64,000 nt of DNA from Hyphomonadaceae bacterium (GCA_019753105.1 JAIELJ010000012.1:186001-250000); one strand, 5' to 3'. Positions 51,003-61,506 are shown, counted from the first letter of the stretch. The notes: a model not told the origin generated them from the sequence alone. Numbers and translations are program-made.

Positions 51003-52232
51003 GTGGCTGACGGGCAGAAAGCTGTGAAACGCGCCAAAGTGAAGGCGGCGGGCGGCTATGAGCGGCCGCCGCGGGCGGTTTATGCCACCGATCCGGCGCG
51101 TTCGCGCGGGCGTCTCCATGCGGAACCCGAGAGCCGGACGCGCAATCCTTTCGAACGCGATAAGGATCGGATCGTCCATGCCAGCGCCTTTAGGCGCCTC
51201 AAGGGCAAGACGCAGGTGTTCGTCGCCCACGAGGGCGATCATTACCGCACCCGGCTCACACACTCGCTCGAAGTGGCGCAGATCGCGCGCAGCGTCGCGC
51301 GTGTGATGGGCCTTGATGACGATCTCGCCGACGCTTTGGGCATTGCCCACGATCTCGGCCACCCGCCGTTCGGGCATACGGGCGAGGACGTGCTCGATCT
51401 CTGCATGGATGGCTATGGCGGCTTCGATCACAACGCGCAGACTTTGCGTGTGCTGACGAAGTTGGAGCGCAAGTATCCGCTCTTCGACGGGCTCAACCTC
51501 ACCTGGGAGACGCTGGAAGGCGTGGTCAAGCATAACGGCCCGCTCGTGCGCTATGGCGCGACGCTCGCGGACTTGCCGGTGGCGATCCAGGAATATGTCG
51601 CGACGCACGATCTTGAGCTTGAATCGTGGCCGGGGCCCGAGGCGCAAGTTGCGGCGCACGCGGACGATATCGCTTACAACAATCACGACATCGATGACGG
51701 CCTGCGCGCCGGCCTCTTCACGCTCGCGGAAATTCGCGAGGAAGTCCCGATGGTGGCGCGTGTGCTTGACGAGGTGGAGCGCGACTATCCGAACCTGGAT
51801 GAATTCAGGCTCTCGGCCGAAACCGTGCGGCGCTTGATTGGCGTTTGGGTTGACGATCTCGTCTGGGAATCCAGCAATCGCATTGCCGAGGCCAATCCAA
51901 AGAGCGTTGAAGACGTGCGCGCGGCGGGCAAACCGCTGGTCGGCTTCAGCGATGAAATGAACGAGCACCAGGCGGTGCTGCGGCGCTTTCTGATGCAGCG
52001 CATGTATCGGCATTGGAAGGTCAATCGCTCGCGCAGCCATGCCAAGCGGCTGTTGCGTGATCTGTTCGAATTGCTGCTGGCGGAGCCGGAATTGTTGCCG
52101 CCGGGCTGGCAAGTGGGCGCCGATGGTCCGAAGGGGCAACGTACGGCGCGTCGCGTGTGCGATTACATCGCCGGCATGACCGATGATTACGCGATCGAGG
52201 AACATCGGCGTTTGTTCAATTTGCCGCGCTAG
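51003..52232 (+). CDS. dgt: Deoxyguanosinetriphosphate triphosphohydrolase-like protein
   Basis: This is 409 residues from a GTG at M-A-D-G-Q-K-A-V-K-R with GAGGAG upstream; the much longer open frame to 49923 is not coding. It has the HD-domain signatures TRLTHSLEVAQIARSVAR (His) and IAHDLGHPPFGHTGEDVL (HD), and FDHNAQTLRVLTKLE. These hydrolyse dNTPs to the deoxynucleoside and triphosphate. In relatives argS follows; here it does not. Confidence 0.93.
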   Translation: MADGQKAVKRAKVKAAGGYERPPRAVYATDPARSRGRLHAEPESRTRNPFERDKDRIVHASAFRRLKGKTQVFVAHEGDHYRTRLTHSLEVAQIARSVARVMGLDDDLADALGIAHDLGHPPFGHTGEDVLDLCMDGYGGFDHNAQTLRVLTKLERKYPLFDGLNLTWETLEGVVKHNGPLVRYGATLADLPVAIQEYVATHDLELESWPGPEAQVAAHADDIAYNNHDIDDGLRAGLFTLAEIREEVPMVARVLDEVERDYPNLDEFRLSAETVRRLIGVWVDDLVWESSNRIAEANPKSVEDVRAAGKPLVGFSDEMNEHQAVLRRFLMQRMYRHWKVNRSRSHAKRLLRDLFELLLAEPELLPPGWQVGADGPKGQRTARRVCDYIAGMTDDYAIEEHRRLFNLPR

Positions 52233-52664
52233 GCGTGCGTGTGCGCTCTCGCGCTCGATAACTAGCCGAAGGGCGGGACGCTGAGCTGACGCGCTAAGGC
52301 GCCAAAAGATAGATAGGAACTGCGCGTTTCGCTCAGCGTCCCCGCGATGCTTACATCAGCGCAAGAGATGAGGAGTTATTCACTCCGGGCCCTGTGCGCC
52401 AACGGCGAGTGGGTCAGTCCAACACCGATCCCCAGACCGCGACGGTTTCAATCCCCGCCGCCTAACCTCGCTCACCACGTTCCGCCTCACGCTGGGTTGG
52501 ACCAACGCCCCTTCGATGAAGCAGACGAGCGCAGTCTATGCGCGGTTCGAAGGTGTAGGATAAGTTTTGTGCGAGGCGTTGAAAACAAAGACGCAGCGCG
52601 GTGTTTGGTGTTGGATAGAGTGCGGAAGAGCGCGCCACCCTGACTGACTCTACGAGGTGAAGCC
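52233..52664. other. Intergenic region where argS is usually found
   Basis: About 430 bases lie after dgt with no convincing gene. It includes a strong long hairpin at 52275-52342 (listed separately). A frame at 52347-52643 is not protein-like. The GATTGAAAC on the minus strand near 52450 is isolated. Confidence 0.4.
52275..52342. repeat. Long inverted repeat downstream of dgt
   Basis: GGGACGCTGAGC (52275-52286) is exactly complementary to GCTCAGCGTCCC (52331-52342). Inside it ACGCGC pairs with GCGCGT, so an 18-bp interrupted stem with a loop of about 27 bases can form. It is the strongest structure in this part of the core half. It is not followed by a clear T-run. Confidence 0.6.
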
Positions 52665-53330
52665 TTGAGGTCCAAAGAAACCCCCAAAACGCAACGGCTT
52701 CGGCAAATCGCCGCGGACTATCTTTCGGCTTTCCCAGGCTGGTCCCTGTATAGGGATACTTATTTCTTCGGACTTTGGCGCGCGTGTGGTCCGATCCGGC
52801 AAAACATCTGGTTCGGAATCATGAGCAACGGCGATTATCGTTTGTCGCATGATGTGACGGCCTTCATTCCGCATTTGAATGCGATTGGAAACCAGAAGCC
52901 GTGGGTCGGAATGCTGCCGCAACTCATAAGCATCCGGGATCGCCTGCAGTCGATAAGTCCAAGCCGGCACGAAGCGCGTTGGCGAGATGCCGTCGCTGCG
53001 ATGGAGCGGGAACTCAAGCCCAGCATTCGCGCGCCGCTAGATCTTGCTGAGATATTGGAGATGTGCGTTGAGCAAACGCTGGGATATTGGGATCAAAACA
53101 ATCTGGCGATGGTGGCGATTCTTAGCGCTTCCGTCGGTAAGACTGACGAGGCGCGGCAATGCTGTATTCGGCTGCAATCGATAGAGGCAGCTGATGCCGA
53201 AATGCGCGACTGGGACCGCGAGATGAAAGCGTTTGGTCTCGATCTTCTCAAGGCTATAGAGGCCGGACAAGAGCGGCAGTTTCTAGAGCCGGTAATTCAC
53301 ACCGCTGCCAGCGAAACGGGCGACGCTTAA
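52665..53330 (+). CDS. Hypothetical protein between dgt and SPOR gene
   Basis: This 221-residue protein begins at a TTG (M-R-S-K-E-T-P-K-T-Q). It is soluble, with a helical C-terminus (ADAEMRDWDREMKAFGLDLL) and an aromatic N-terminal segment (LSAFPGWSLYRDTYFFGLWR). Family not recognised. It occupies the place of argS, so it looks like an insertion into the conserved dgt-argS-SPOR order. Confidence 0.6.
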   Translation: MRSKETPKTQRLRQIAADYLSAFPGWSLYRDTYFFGLWRACGPIRQNIWFGIMSNGDYRLSHDVTAFIPHLNAIGNQKPWVGMLPQLISIRDRLQSISPSRHEARWRDAVAAMERELKPSIRAPLDLAEILEMCVEQTLGYWDQNNLAMVAILSASVGKTDEARQCCIRLQSIEAADAEMRDWDREMKAFGLDLLKAIEAGQERQFLEPVIHTAASETGDA

Positions 53331-53499
53331 GCTGTGGATCACACGCGAGTCCGCCGCCGCCCGCGCATCTGCCGCTAACGACTCCGTTACGGCTGCGGAA
53401 TTATGGATTCCTGCAGGGGTGCTTCCCGCGTCGTTAAGCAGAGGTGAAGCCGAAGCGTGGTAAACGCGCGTTGAAGATCGATTCCGGGAGCGGAGTTCC

Positions 53500-54090
53500 G
53501 TGAGCAGAAGTTACGACCCGCGCGCACATGCGTACGATGATCAGACGCGCCACGCCGGCACGCTCTACATCCTCATGCTCGTGATCGCCGTCTGCTTCGG
53601 CGGCTTTGTGTGGCAGCTCTATAGTGGCCCCGAGACGCCGCGCATCAGCGCGCCTGGGCCTTACAAGATCACGCCATCAGAGGCGGGCGCTTTGGCCGCT
53701 GATCCGGTCGGGCCCGATGCGCTCACCGTTCCGGAAACCGTGACCGCTGAGGCAACGCCTGCGCCGGTGGAAGAAGCGCCGCCAGCGGCTGAGCCCGTAG
53801 GGCCGCCGCAAATGGGCGCTGTCCCGCAATTCGCATCGAACGGCCGCTACGTCGCACAACTCGCAGCGCTGCAATCGGAAGCGGCGGTCGATCCGGCGTG
53901 GCGGCGTCTATCGTCGCGCGCGCCGGAATTGTTTGCCCCCGCTCAACTCGATGTGGAGCGCGCCGATCTTGGCCAGCGCGGCATCTATTATCGCGTCCGC
54001 GCCGGCTATTTCGCCGACCGCACCCAGGCCGCGCGCTTCTGCGAGCGCATCCGGCAAATGGGTCAGGACTGTTACGTCGCGGCACGCTAA
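53500..54090 (+). CDS. SPOR-domain cell division-type protein
   Basis: This 196-residue protein has a short cytoplasmic N-terminus, one membrane helix (ILMLVIAVCFGGFVWQLYSG), a Pro/Ala-rich linker and a C-terminal SPOR domain (about residues 118-194). The domain reads GRYVAQLAALQSEAAVDPAW, then YYRVRAGYFADRTQAARFCE. SPOR domains bind denuded glycan at the septum. GTG start. It precedes nagZ as in other Caulobacterales. Confidence 0.88.
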   Translation: MSRSYDPRAHAYDDQTRHAGTLYILMLVIAVCFGGFVWQLYSGPETPRISAPGPYKITPSEAGALAADPVGPDALTVPETVTAEATPAPVEEAPPAAEPVGPPQMGAVPQFASNGRYVAQLAALQSEAAVDPAWRRLSSRAPELFAPAQLDVERADLGQRGIYYRVRAGYFADRTQAARFCERIRQMGQDCYVAAR

Positions 54091-54099
54091 GAGCAGAGA

Positions 54100-55173
54100 G
54101 TGTCACAAAACCATCAGCCTATTGGCGCTAAGGGCTTCGCCGAACGGGGTTCGGGGAAATCGGTGCTCAGCTGCGCACTTGGCTTACGACAGCCAAAGCT
54201 CGATGCGGATATGCGCGCGTTCTTTCTGGACGCGCGGCCGTGGGCGTTCATTCTGTTCCGCGAAGCGTGCGTGTCGCGCGATCAGGTGCGGGCGCTGTGC
54301 GCTGAGTTGCGCGAAGCGGCGGGACATGACGCGACGATCTGGATCGACCAGGAGGGCGGTCGCGTTGCGCGGTTGAAAGCGCCGGAATGGCCGGTGTGGC
54401 CGGCGTGCGCGCGCTATGGCGACGTGTTCGACGGAAACAACATTCACGGCGTCGAGGCGGCCTATCTCGGCCACCGGCTGATCGCACACGAACTGCGCTC
54501 GATCGGCGTCGATGCGGATTATGCGCCTGTGCTCGATGTGCCGGTGGATGGCAGTGACAAGATCGTCGGCGATCGCGCGTTCTCGGCCAATCCGAAGATC
54601 GTCGCTGTGCTGGCGCGCGCAGCGCTTGAAGGCTTGCACGATGGCGGCGTCGCCGGCTGCATCAAGCACATGCCGGGGCACGGCCGCGCGACGGCGGATA
54701 GCCATTTTGCTCTGCCGCGCGTTTCGGCGAGCGAGCTTGATCTCACCCACGACGTCTTCCCCTTCGCGCAGAACGCAGACGCCGAAGCGGCGATGACGGC
54801 GCACATCATCTATGACGCTTGGGATCCCGATCGCCCGGCGACGTGCTCGTCGTTCGTGATCGAGGAAATCATCAGGAAGCGCATCGGGTTTGCCGGCCTG
54901 CTGATGAGCGACGATCTCGACATGAAGGCGCTCCAATACGCCTTAAACGGCGGGCTGACTGAGCGCGCTGAGGCGGCATTGGCGGCGGGTTGCGACCTGG
55001 TGCTGCAATGCTCCGGCAATCTGAAAGACATGCAACAGGCGGCGAAAGGCTGCCGGACGCTGGATGGCTTGTCGCTGGTTCGCGCCAGGGCGGTGGAGAG
55101 CTTCGCAAAACGCCCGCCGCGCGAATTCGATGCCGAAGCGGGCTGGGCGCGCTTCAGAGAGCTTGTGGGCTAA
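54100..55173 (+). CDS. nagZ: Beta-N-acetylhexosaminidase
   Basis: This 357-residue GH3 enzyme begins at a GTG 9 bases after the SPOR gene. It has the family markers IDQEGGRVARL, the GDRAFSANP segment, KHMPGHGRATADSH with the catalytic His/Asp pair, and nucleophile Asp in LMSDDLDMKAL. NagZ removes GlcNAc from muropeptides in peptidoglycan recycling. Cytosolic; no signal peptide. Confidence 0.93.
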   Translation: MSQNHQPIGAKGFAERGSGKSVLSCALGLRQPKLDADMRAFFLDARPWAFILFREACVSRDQVRALCAELREAAGHDATIWIDQEGGRVARLKAPEWPVWPACARYGDVFDGNNIHGVEAAYLGHRLIAHELRSIGVDADYAPVLDVPVDGSDKIVGDRAFSANPKIVAVLARAALEGLHDGGVAGCIKHMPGHGRATADSHFALPRVSASELDLTHDVFPFAQNADAEAAMTAHIIYDAWDPDRPATCSSFVIEEIIRKRIGFAGLLMSDDLDMKALQYALNGGLTERAEAALAAGCDLVLQCSGNLKDMQQAAKGCRTLDGLSLVRARAVESFAKRPPREFDAEAGWARFRELVG

Positions 55174-55201
55174 TCGGCGCGATCTGCGCTATATCCCGAT
55201 C

Positions 55202-56020
55202 ATGAGCGACGACGCCGAGACCATTCAGGCTGACCTCTTCGCCGCCGAACAGGCGGACGAGGGCGAAGCGCTGGTGCTTGCACTCGATGCCTTCGAAGGC
55301 CCGCTGCACCTGCTCCTGGAGCTCGCACGCACGCGCAAAATCGATGTCGCGAAGGTTTCCATTGGCGAGATCGCCGATCAGTACCTCGCCTTCATCGCCG
55401 AGATGCGCGCCGGCAATATGGAGATTGCGGGCGACTATCTCGTCATGGCGGCGTGGCTGGCGCTGTTGAAGTCGCGCCTGCTGATCCCGAAGCCGCACCT
55501 GGCTGAAGACGAGCCCGATCCGCAGATGATGGAAGCGGCGCTGCGTCAGAAGCTGATGAACTTGGCGCAAGCGCGCGCGGCGGCCAAGAAGCTGGAAGAG
55601 CTGCCCCAGCTTGGGCGCGATGTGTTCTTGAACGGCCAGCCGCAGGCGACGGTGCTGACCAAGCAGACCGTGTGGAGGGCCGATCTCTACGAATTGCTCA
55701 ACGCCTATTGCGCCGATCGCTCGAAGGTCATCCGGCGCAAGGCGTTCAAAACGTTCGTGCGCCGCGCCTATCCGCTCGATACCGCGCGTAAGAAATTAGA
55801 GCAGGCGCTGACTAAGCTCGATGAATGGCAGGCGATCACCACGCTCGCGCCGGCCGCGGATGATACAACACCCGATGCGCCGCCGCCCGAGAGCTATCTG
55901 GCCTCGACGTTTGGCGCTTCGCTGGAGCTGACGCGCGAGGGCAAGTTGGAACTGCGGCAGGTCGAAGCATTCGCGCCGCTATTCCTGCGCGCCCGCAGCG
56001 GCCATAAGGACCGTGCATGA
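55202..56020 (+). CDS. scpA: Segregation and condensation protein A
   Basis: This is 272 residues from the ATG M-S-D-D-A-E-T-I-Q-A. The ScpA core reads ALDAFEGPLHLLLELARTRK, then ISIGEIADQYLAF-like (VSIGEIADQYLAFIAEMRAG) and DYLVMAAWLALLKSRLLIP. The C-terminal winged helix has VRFTFAPLFLR-like VEAFAPLFLRARSG. ScpA is the kleisin of the SMC condensin complex. It overlaps scpB by 4 bases. Confidence 0.95.
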   Translation: MSDDAETIQADLFAAEQADEGEALVLALDAFEGPLHLLLELARTRKIDVAKVSIGEIADQYLAFIAEMRAGNMEIAGDYLVMAAWLALLKSRLLIPKPHLAEDEPDPQMMEAALRQKLMNLAQARAAAKKLEELPQLGRDVFLNGQPQATVLTKQTVWRADLYELLNAYCADRSKVIRRKAFKTFVRRAYPLDTARKKLEQALTKLDEWQAITTLAPAADDTTPDAPPPESYLASTFGASLELTREGKLELRQVEAFAPLFLRARSGHKDRA

Positions 56021-56742
56021 ACGAGGCTGATCCGCCCCTCGCTGATACGATGCGCCGTATCGAGGACGCCTTCACAGATGGCGAGCGTGCGCGCGCCGAA
56101 CCGTCAGCGGACGCGATCAGGGCGGCGGAGGCGCTGCTGTTTGCGGGCGGCGAGCCGATCCTGGCGAAGGATCTGGGCGAGAAGCTCGGGCCCGCGGTTG
56201 ATGTCGCCGCTGTGCTCATGAAGCTAAAGGCCGATTACGCAGGCCGCGGCGTGAACCTGGTCGAGACCGGGGCCGGGTGGCGCTTTCAATCGGCGGCGGA
56301 CCTGTCGAGCCTTTTCGCCGAGACCCGCGAGGCGCCGAAGCGGCTGCCTAAGGCGGCGCTGGAGACCCTGGCGGTTATCGCATACCACCAACCTGTCACG
56401 CGGGCCGAAATCGAGGAAATCCGGGGCGTCAGCCTCTCGCGGGGCTCAATGGAGCTTCTGCTGGAAATCGGCTGGATCAAGCCCCGTGGCCGCCGCCGGA
56501 CGCCGGGCCGGCCGCTGACGTTCGGGACGACGGACGCATTCTTGAGCCAATTCGGCCTAGCCTCGCTTGACGCTCTGCCAGGCAAGGACGATTTGAAGGG
56601 CTTGGGCCTTCTGGACCCGCGCGCGGCTACTCAGCTCGATATCCCGCGCCCCAGCGAGGACTTGGCGAGTGACGAAGAACCGCTGTCGGAGAGTGACGAC
56701 GCGGCAAGCTTTTTCGTAGATCATATGGACAAGGACGAGTAA
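56017..56742 (+). CDS. scpB: Segregation and condensation protein B
   Basis: This 241-residue protein has two winged helices. The first starts AAEALLFAGGEPILAKDLGE; the second has LPKAALETLAVIAYHQPVTR, AEIEEIRGVSLSRGSMELLL and GRRRTPGRPLTFGTTDAFL, which is the standard ScpB signature. It binds ScpA in the condensin complex. Its start overlaps the scpA stop. Confidence 0.96.
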   Translation: MNEADPPLADTMRRIEDAFTDGERARAEPSADAIRAAEALLFAGGEPILAKDLGEKLGPAVDVAAVLMKLKADYAGRGVNLVETGAGWRFQSAADLSSLFAETREAPKRLPKAALETLAVIAYHQPVTRAEIEEIRGVSLSRGSMELLLEIGWIKPRGRRRTPGRPLTFGTTDAFLSQFGLASLDALPGKDDLKGLGLLDPRAATQLDIPRPSEDLASDEEPLSESDDAASFFVDHMDKDE

Positions 56743-56780
56743 GCGCCGCTAGCGCCGTCCGGAATTGGAGTTCCATTCAA

Positions 56781-57005
56781 ATGCATATGCCTGGGTTGAT
56801 CCCGCTTCTCATCGTCCTGGCGCTGGCGTTCCTGCTGTTCAGCCGGCCAGGCCGCATCTCGAACCTGATGGAAGATCTCGGCAAAGGCATCCGCGGTTTC
56901 CGCAAAGGCTTGAGCGATCCGCAAGACCCACAGCCGCCGGCCGAAACGCCACGCCAAGTGCAAGATCAAGCCGAGCAGCGTCAACGGGACAACGCGCAGA
57001 ACTAA
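56781..57005 (+). CDS. tatA: Twin-arginine translocase subunit TatA
   Basis: This 74-residue protein has one N-terminal helix (LIPLLIVLALAFLLFSRPGR), then the amphipathic helix ISNLMEDLGKGIRGFRKGL and a polar tail. The hinge sequence F-S-R-P-G is a small departure from the usual F-G-x-x-x-L. TatA forms the export pore of the Tat system. It is followed by tatB and tatC. Confidence 0.9.
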   Translation: MHMPGLIPLLIVLALAFLLFSRPGRISNLMEDLGKGIRGFRKGLSDPQDPQPPAETPRQVQDQAEQRQRDNAQN

Positions 57006-57029
57006 AGCGCGCACGGGGCCCAACGCCAC

Positions 57030-57512
57030 ATGCTACCGAGTCTTGGCTTCAACGAGATCATCATCCTCGGCATCCTCGCCCTTCTGGTCGTGGGTCCGAA
57101 AGACTTGCCGTTGCTGTTTCGCAAGATCGGCCGCTGGACGGCGAAGCTGCGCGGTATGGCGCAGGAGTTTCGCACCGGCTTCGATGAGCTCGCACGCCAG
57201 GCCGAACTCGATGAGCTGAAGCGCGAAGTCGACGCGCTGCGCAAGACGACATCGCTGCACGACATACGTAACGAACTTTCAAAGCCGTTGCCGACGCTTG
57301 AAGACTATGCGGGCGTCTCGAAACCGGCGCCGTCATTGCCGTCGCCCGAGGGGCCCGCGGAAACCGCCGTGCCGCCGCCGATCGCTACCGCGCGGGGCCC
57401 GTCCGGGCCGTCCATCACGCAAACCTCCGATACCGACGCTGCGCCAGCTGAAGCGCCGGCGGCCGAAGAAGCGCCCTCCAATGTCACGCCGATCGTGCGG
57501 AGCGCGCCATGA
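57030..57512 (+). CDS. tatB: Twin-arginine translocase subunit TatB
   Basis: This 160-residue protein starts M-L-P-S-L-G-F-N-E-I. One helix (IIILGILALLVVGPKDLPLL) is followed by an amphipathic FRKIGRWTAKLRGMAQEFRT segment and a long Pro/Ala-rich tail. The VGPKDLP motif is the TatB hallmark. TatB with TatC binds twin-arginine signals. It overlaps tatC by 4 bases. Confidence 0.95.
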   Translation: MLPSLGFNEIIILGILALLVVGPKDLPLLFRKIGRWTAKLRGMAQEFRTGFDELARQAELDELKREVDALRKTTSLHDIRNELSKPLPTLEDYAGVSKPAPSLPSPEGPAETAVPPPIATARGPSGPSITQTSDTDAAPAEAPAAEEAPSNVTPIVRSAP

Positions 57513-58351
57513 GCGCTGCGGCCAACGACGAAGACGAAATCGAAGCTTCGCGCGCGCCGTTGCTCGATCACTTGGCTGAGTTGCGCTATCGCCTAGTGCG
57601 TTCGGTGATTGCGATCGTTGTGGGCTTTGCGATCTGCTTTGCCTTCGCCGACGACCTCTTCCTGTTTCTGGCGCAACCTTTTCAGACCGCGATGGCGAGC
57701 GTCCATCCAGAGCGCGCCGGTGAGGCGATTCAGCTCATCAATACGGGCGCTTTCGGCTTCTTCTCGGTGAAGATGCAGATTGCGCTGTTCGGCGGCATCG
57801 TCTTGGCGTTTCCCGTCCTCGCTTGGCAGGTCTACGCGTTCATCGCGCCGGGTCTCTACAAAAATGAGCGTGCGGCTGCTGCACCCTTCATGATCGCTGC
57901 GCCGATCATGTTTCTCACCGGTGCTGCGTTTGTGTTCTACGTCGCTGTGCCGTTCGCACTGCACTTCGCGCTAACGCAAGAGGTCACCGAAGGGCCGGTG
58001 CAGGTTTCGTACCTGCCGAAGGTCGAGGAATATATGGGGCTCGTCACCACATTGGTGCTGGCGTTTGGCCTCATGTTTCAGATGCCGGTGATTTTGTCGC
58101 TTCTGGGCCAGGTGGGGATCGTATCGAGTTCGCTTCTCCGCAAAGGCCGCCGCTACGCCATCGTTGGGATCGCGGCATTTTCAGCATTGGTTACGCCAAA
58201 CGACGTCATCTCGATGTTCGTCATGGCCGTGCCGGTTTACCTGCTCTACGAGATTTCGATCTGGATCGTCTCGGCGATCGAGGCGGCGCGCGGTCGCAAA
58301 GAGAAGGCTGAAGCCGCGGCGTTAGCCGCCGGCGCGCCGCCCGCCCCGTAG
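57509..58351 (+). CDS. tatC: Twin-arginine translocase subunit TatC
   Basis: This 280-residue protein has six membrane helices and TatC motifs: PLLDHLAELRYRLVRSVIAI, FFSVKMQIALFGGIVLAFPV, YKNERAAAAPFMIAAPIMFL and the SALVTPNDVISMFVMAVPVY segment. TatC is the signal-peptide receptor. The multicopper oxidase A at 28-29 kb carries a signal of the type it recognises. Confidence 0.96.
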   Translation: MSAAANDEDEIEASRAPLLDHLAELRYRLVRSVIAIVVGFAICFAFADDLFLFLAQPFQTAMASVHPERAGEAIQLINTGAFGFFSVKMQIALFGGIVLAFPVLAWQVYAFIAPGLYKNERAAAAPFMIAAPIMFLTGAAFVFYVAVPFALHFALTQEVTEGPVQVSYLPKVEEYMGLVTTLVLAFGLMFQMPVILSLLGQVGIVSSSLLRKGRRYAIVGIAAFSALVTPNDVISMFVMAVPVYLLYEISIWIVSAIEAARGRKEKAEAAALAAGAPPAP

Positions 58352-58374
58352 CGCTTTTGCGCACGTTCCGCTAA

Positions 58375-59814
<1,440 letters not shown>

Positions 59815-59822
59815 ATCGACGT

Positions 59823-60374
59823 CTACGCCGAGACTTGTGACTTCCAGCGCGTGCGCAGGACGAACGCCACGATCGCGAACACGAGTTCAATAGCGCTACC
59901 CGTTATCGCCCCGATGAGCGGCGCCGCGTTGAGATAGACCAACGCGATTGCCGCAGCTGCGAGTGTGAAGCCAAGCGCCCAATAGAGGCGCATGCCGTAA
60001 ATGGTCGCGAAGATGAGGTAGCGTCCGGCAATGATGAGCAGCATTGCCGGGAAGAACCATTCGAGCCGCTGCAGCGACGCGACATAGGCTAGCGGCAGGC
60101 TGAAGATCAGCCAGAACGTGCTGGCGATCGCCACAGCGCCGAGCGGGTTTGCCTTATCGTGCCCGCCGCGCGCGCCGAGCACTTTGCAAATCAGAATGCC
60201 GACTGGGTGGATCAGCATGCCGCCGATGAACAAAACCCAGACCGATTGTGCAGGCGAGACGAACCAAGCCGTTGCCGCTGCCGCTCCCCAAGCGAGCGAC
60301 GACGCCAGAATGCCGCCTGCGCCACTGAGGTAGCCGTGGCGCATGTCTCTCTGTGCGAGCGTTAGATCGTTCAC
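59823..60374 (-). CDS. Integral membrane protein (DUF7010-like)
   Basis: This 183-residue protein has about six helices and starts M-N-D-L-T-L-A-Q-R-D. Segments LFIGGMLIHPVGILICKVLG and KANPLGAVAIASTFWLIFSL resemble the DUF7010 group, but that name is a guess from pattern. Function unknown. It converges with serS, 8 bases apart. Confidence 0.65.
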   Translation of the reverse strand: MNDLTLAQRDMRHGYLSGAGGILASSLAWGAAAATAWFVSPAQSVWVLFIGGMLIHPVGILICKVLGARGGHDKANPLGAVAIASTFWLIFSLPLAYVASLQRLEWFFPAMLLIIAGRYLIFATIYGMRLYWALGFTLAAAAIALVYLNAAPLIGAITGSAIELVFAIVAFVLRTRWKSQVSA

Positions 60375-60409
60375 GATGTCCCCCAGTTTATGCCGCTGTT
60401 CGTATCACA

Positions 60410-61057
60410 CTAGTCCGCTGCCAGCAGAGCGAGCATTTCGTCGCCGCTTGCGCTTTCCGGCAGCGCCGCGAATGTCGCGCTGGTCTCCAACGCCACCTCA
60501 AGCAATGCCTGAAAGATCCGCCGCGGGATCGTCTGCGCGCCGAACTGCGAGAGGTGCGGCGTGATGAATTGCGCGTCGAGCAGTTTGAAACCGCCGAAGC
60601 GCAGGCGCGCTGCGAGATGCACGAGTGCGGCTTTGCTGGCGTCGGTGGCGCGCGAGAACATGCTTTCGCCGAAGAACGCGCCGCCGATCGCCACGCCGTA
60701 GAGCCCGCCGGCAAGCACGCCATCGATGCGCGCCTCCACGCTATGTGCGACGCCTTGGGCGTGCAGCGCCAAATAGAGTGCGCGGATGTCGGGATTGATC
60801 CAGGTGTCTTCGCGATCGGGGCCGGGTTCGGCGCAGCCGTCGATGACGGCGGCGAAATCGCGGTCGATGGTGAAGCTGAAGCGATTGGCGCGGAGCGTGC
60901 GGGCGAGGCGGCGCGGGACATGGAAGCGGTCGAGCGGGAAGAGGCAGCGCCATTCCGGGTCGACGATAAAGAAGCCTTCGTCCTCACGGCTCTCCGCCAT
61001 CGGAAAGACGCCGCGCCGGTAGCAGGCGAGCAGATCGTCGGTGGAGAACGGCTTCAC
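60410..61057 (-). CDS. aat: Leucyl/phenylalanyl-tRNA--protein transferase
   Basis: This 215-residue enzyme starts M-K-P-F-S-T-D-D-L-L. It has the Aat signatures AYRRGIFPM-like CYRRGVFPMAES, GCAEPGPDREDTWINPDIRA, AHSVEARIDGVLAGGLYGVA and GAFFGESMFSRATDASKAAL. It transfers Leu or Phe to N-terminal Arg/Lys, creating N-degrons for ClpS/ClpAP. Length is normal. Confidence 0.95.
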   Translation of the reverse strand: MKPFSTDDLLACYRRGVFPMAESREDEGFFIVDPEWRCLFPLDRFHVPRRLARTLRANRFSFTIDRDFAAVIDGCAEPGPDREDTWINPDIRALYLALHAQGVAHSVEARIDGVLAGGLYGVAIGGAFFGESMFSRATDASKAALVHLAARLRFGGFKLLDAQFITPHLSQFGAQTIPRRIFQALLEVALETSATFAALPESASGDEMLALLAAD

Positions 61058-61114
61058 GGGCGCAAAATGCCAAACTGCGGCGGCGTTTCAAAGACGTCTT
61101 GACTCGGGTTCGGT

Positions 61115-61157
61115 GCGATATATAGCCAAGCCAGAATATAACCTAATAGCGATATAT
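61115..61157 (+). promoter_or_regulatory. Direct repeats upstream of the ArsR gene
   Basis: GCGATATAT occurs at 61115-61123 and again at 61149-61157, the second overlapping the ArsR start codon, with further AT-rich sequence (GAATATAA) between. It may be the regulator's own operator and promoter -10 region. Confidence 0.35.
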
Positions 61158-61506
61158 GAACCTGGACGCCACATTCTCAGCACTCGCCGACCCGACGCGC
61201 CGGGCCATCCTTGCCCGGTTGGCGGAGGGCGAGGCCTCGGTGATGGAATTGGCCGCACCGTTTGCGCTGAGCCAACCGGCCGTCTCCAAGCACCTGCGCG
61301 TGCTCGAGAATGCGGGGCTCATCACCAAGGGCCGCGATGGCCAACGCCGGCCGTGCAAGATCGAAATGGCGCCGCTCAACGCCGCCAACGATTGGATCGA
61401 GCGCTATCAGCAGATTTGGGAACAGAACTACGTGCGCCTCGATAATTTGCTCGAGGCGCTGAAGCAGGACGCGCCAGAAGCGCGTGGCAAACGAAAGAAA
61501 AAATAG
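61156..61506 (+). CDS. ArsR-family transcriptional regulator
   Basis: This 116-residue winged helix protein has FSALADPTRRAILARLAEGE, then ALSQPAVSKHLRVLENAGLI and the wing TKGRDGQRRPCKIE. No metal-binding Cys pair is evident. This type (ending WIERYQQIWEQNYVRLDNLL) is typically encoded next to SRPBCC proteins, as here, and is probably a repressor of that operon. Confidence 0.92.
   Translation: MNLDATFSALADPTRRAILARLAEGEASVMELAAPFALSQPAVSKHLRVLENAGLITKGRDGQRRPCKIEMAPLNAANDWIERYQQIWEQNYVRLDNLLEALKQDAPEARGKRKKK

Noticed and set aside
50955-52205. 416-residue open frame opposite dgt
   Set aside because: Antisense to dgt, which has all HD-domain motifs; the frame is low in recognisable protein pattern.
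52440-52470. CRISPR-like GATTGAAAC on the minus strand
   Set aside because: Only one occurrence and no spacer-repeat pattern; no cas genes in the window.
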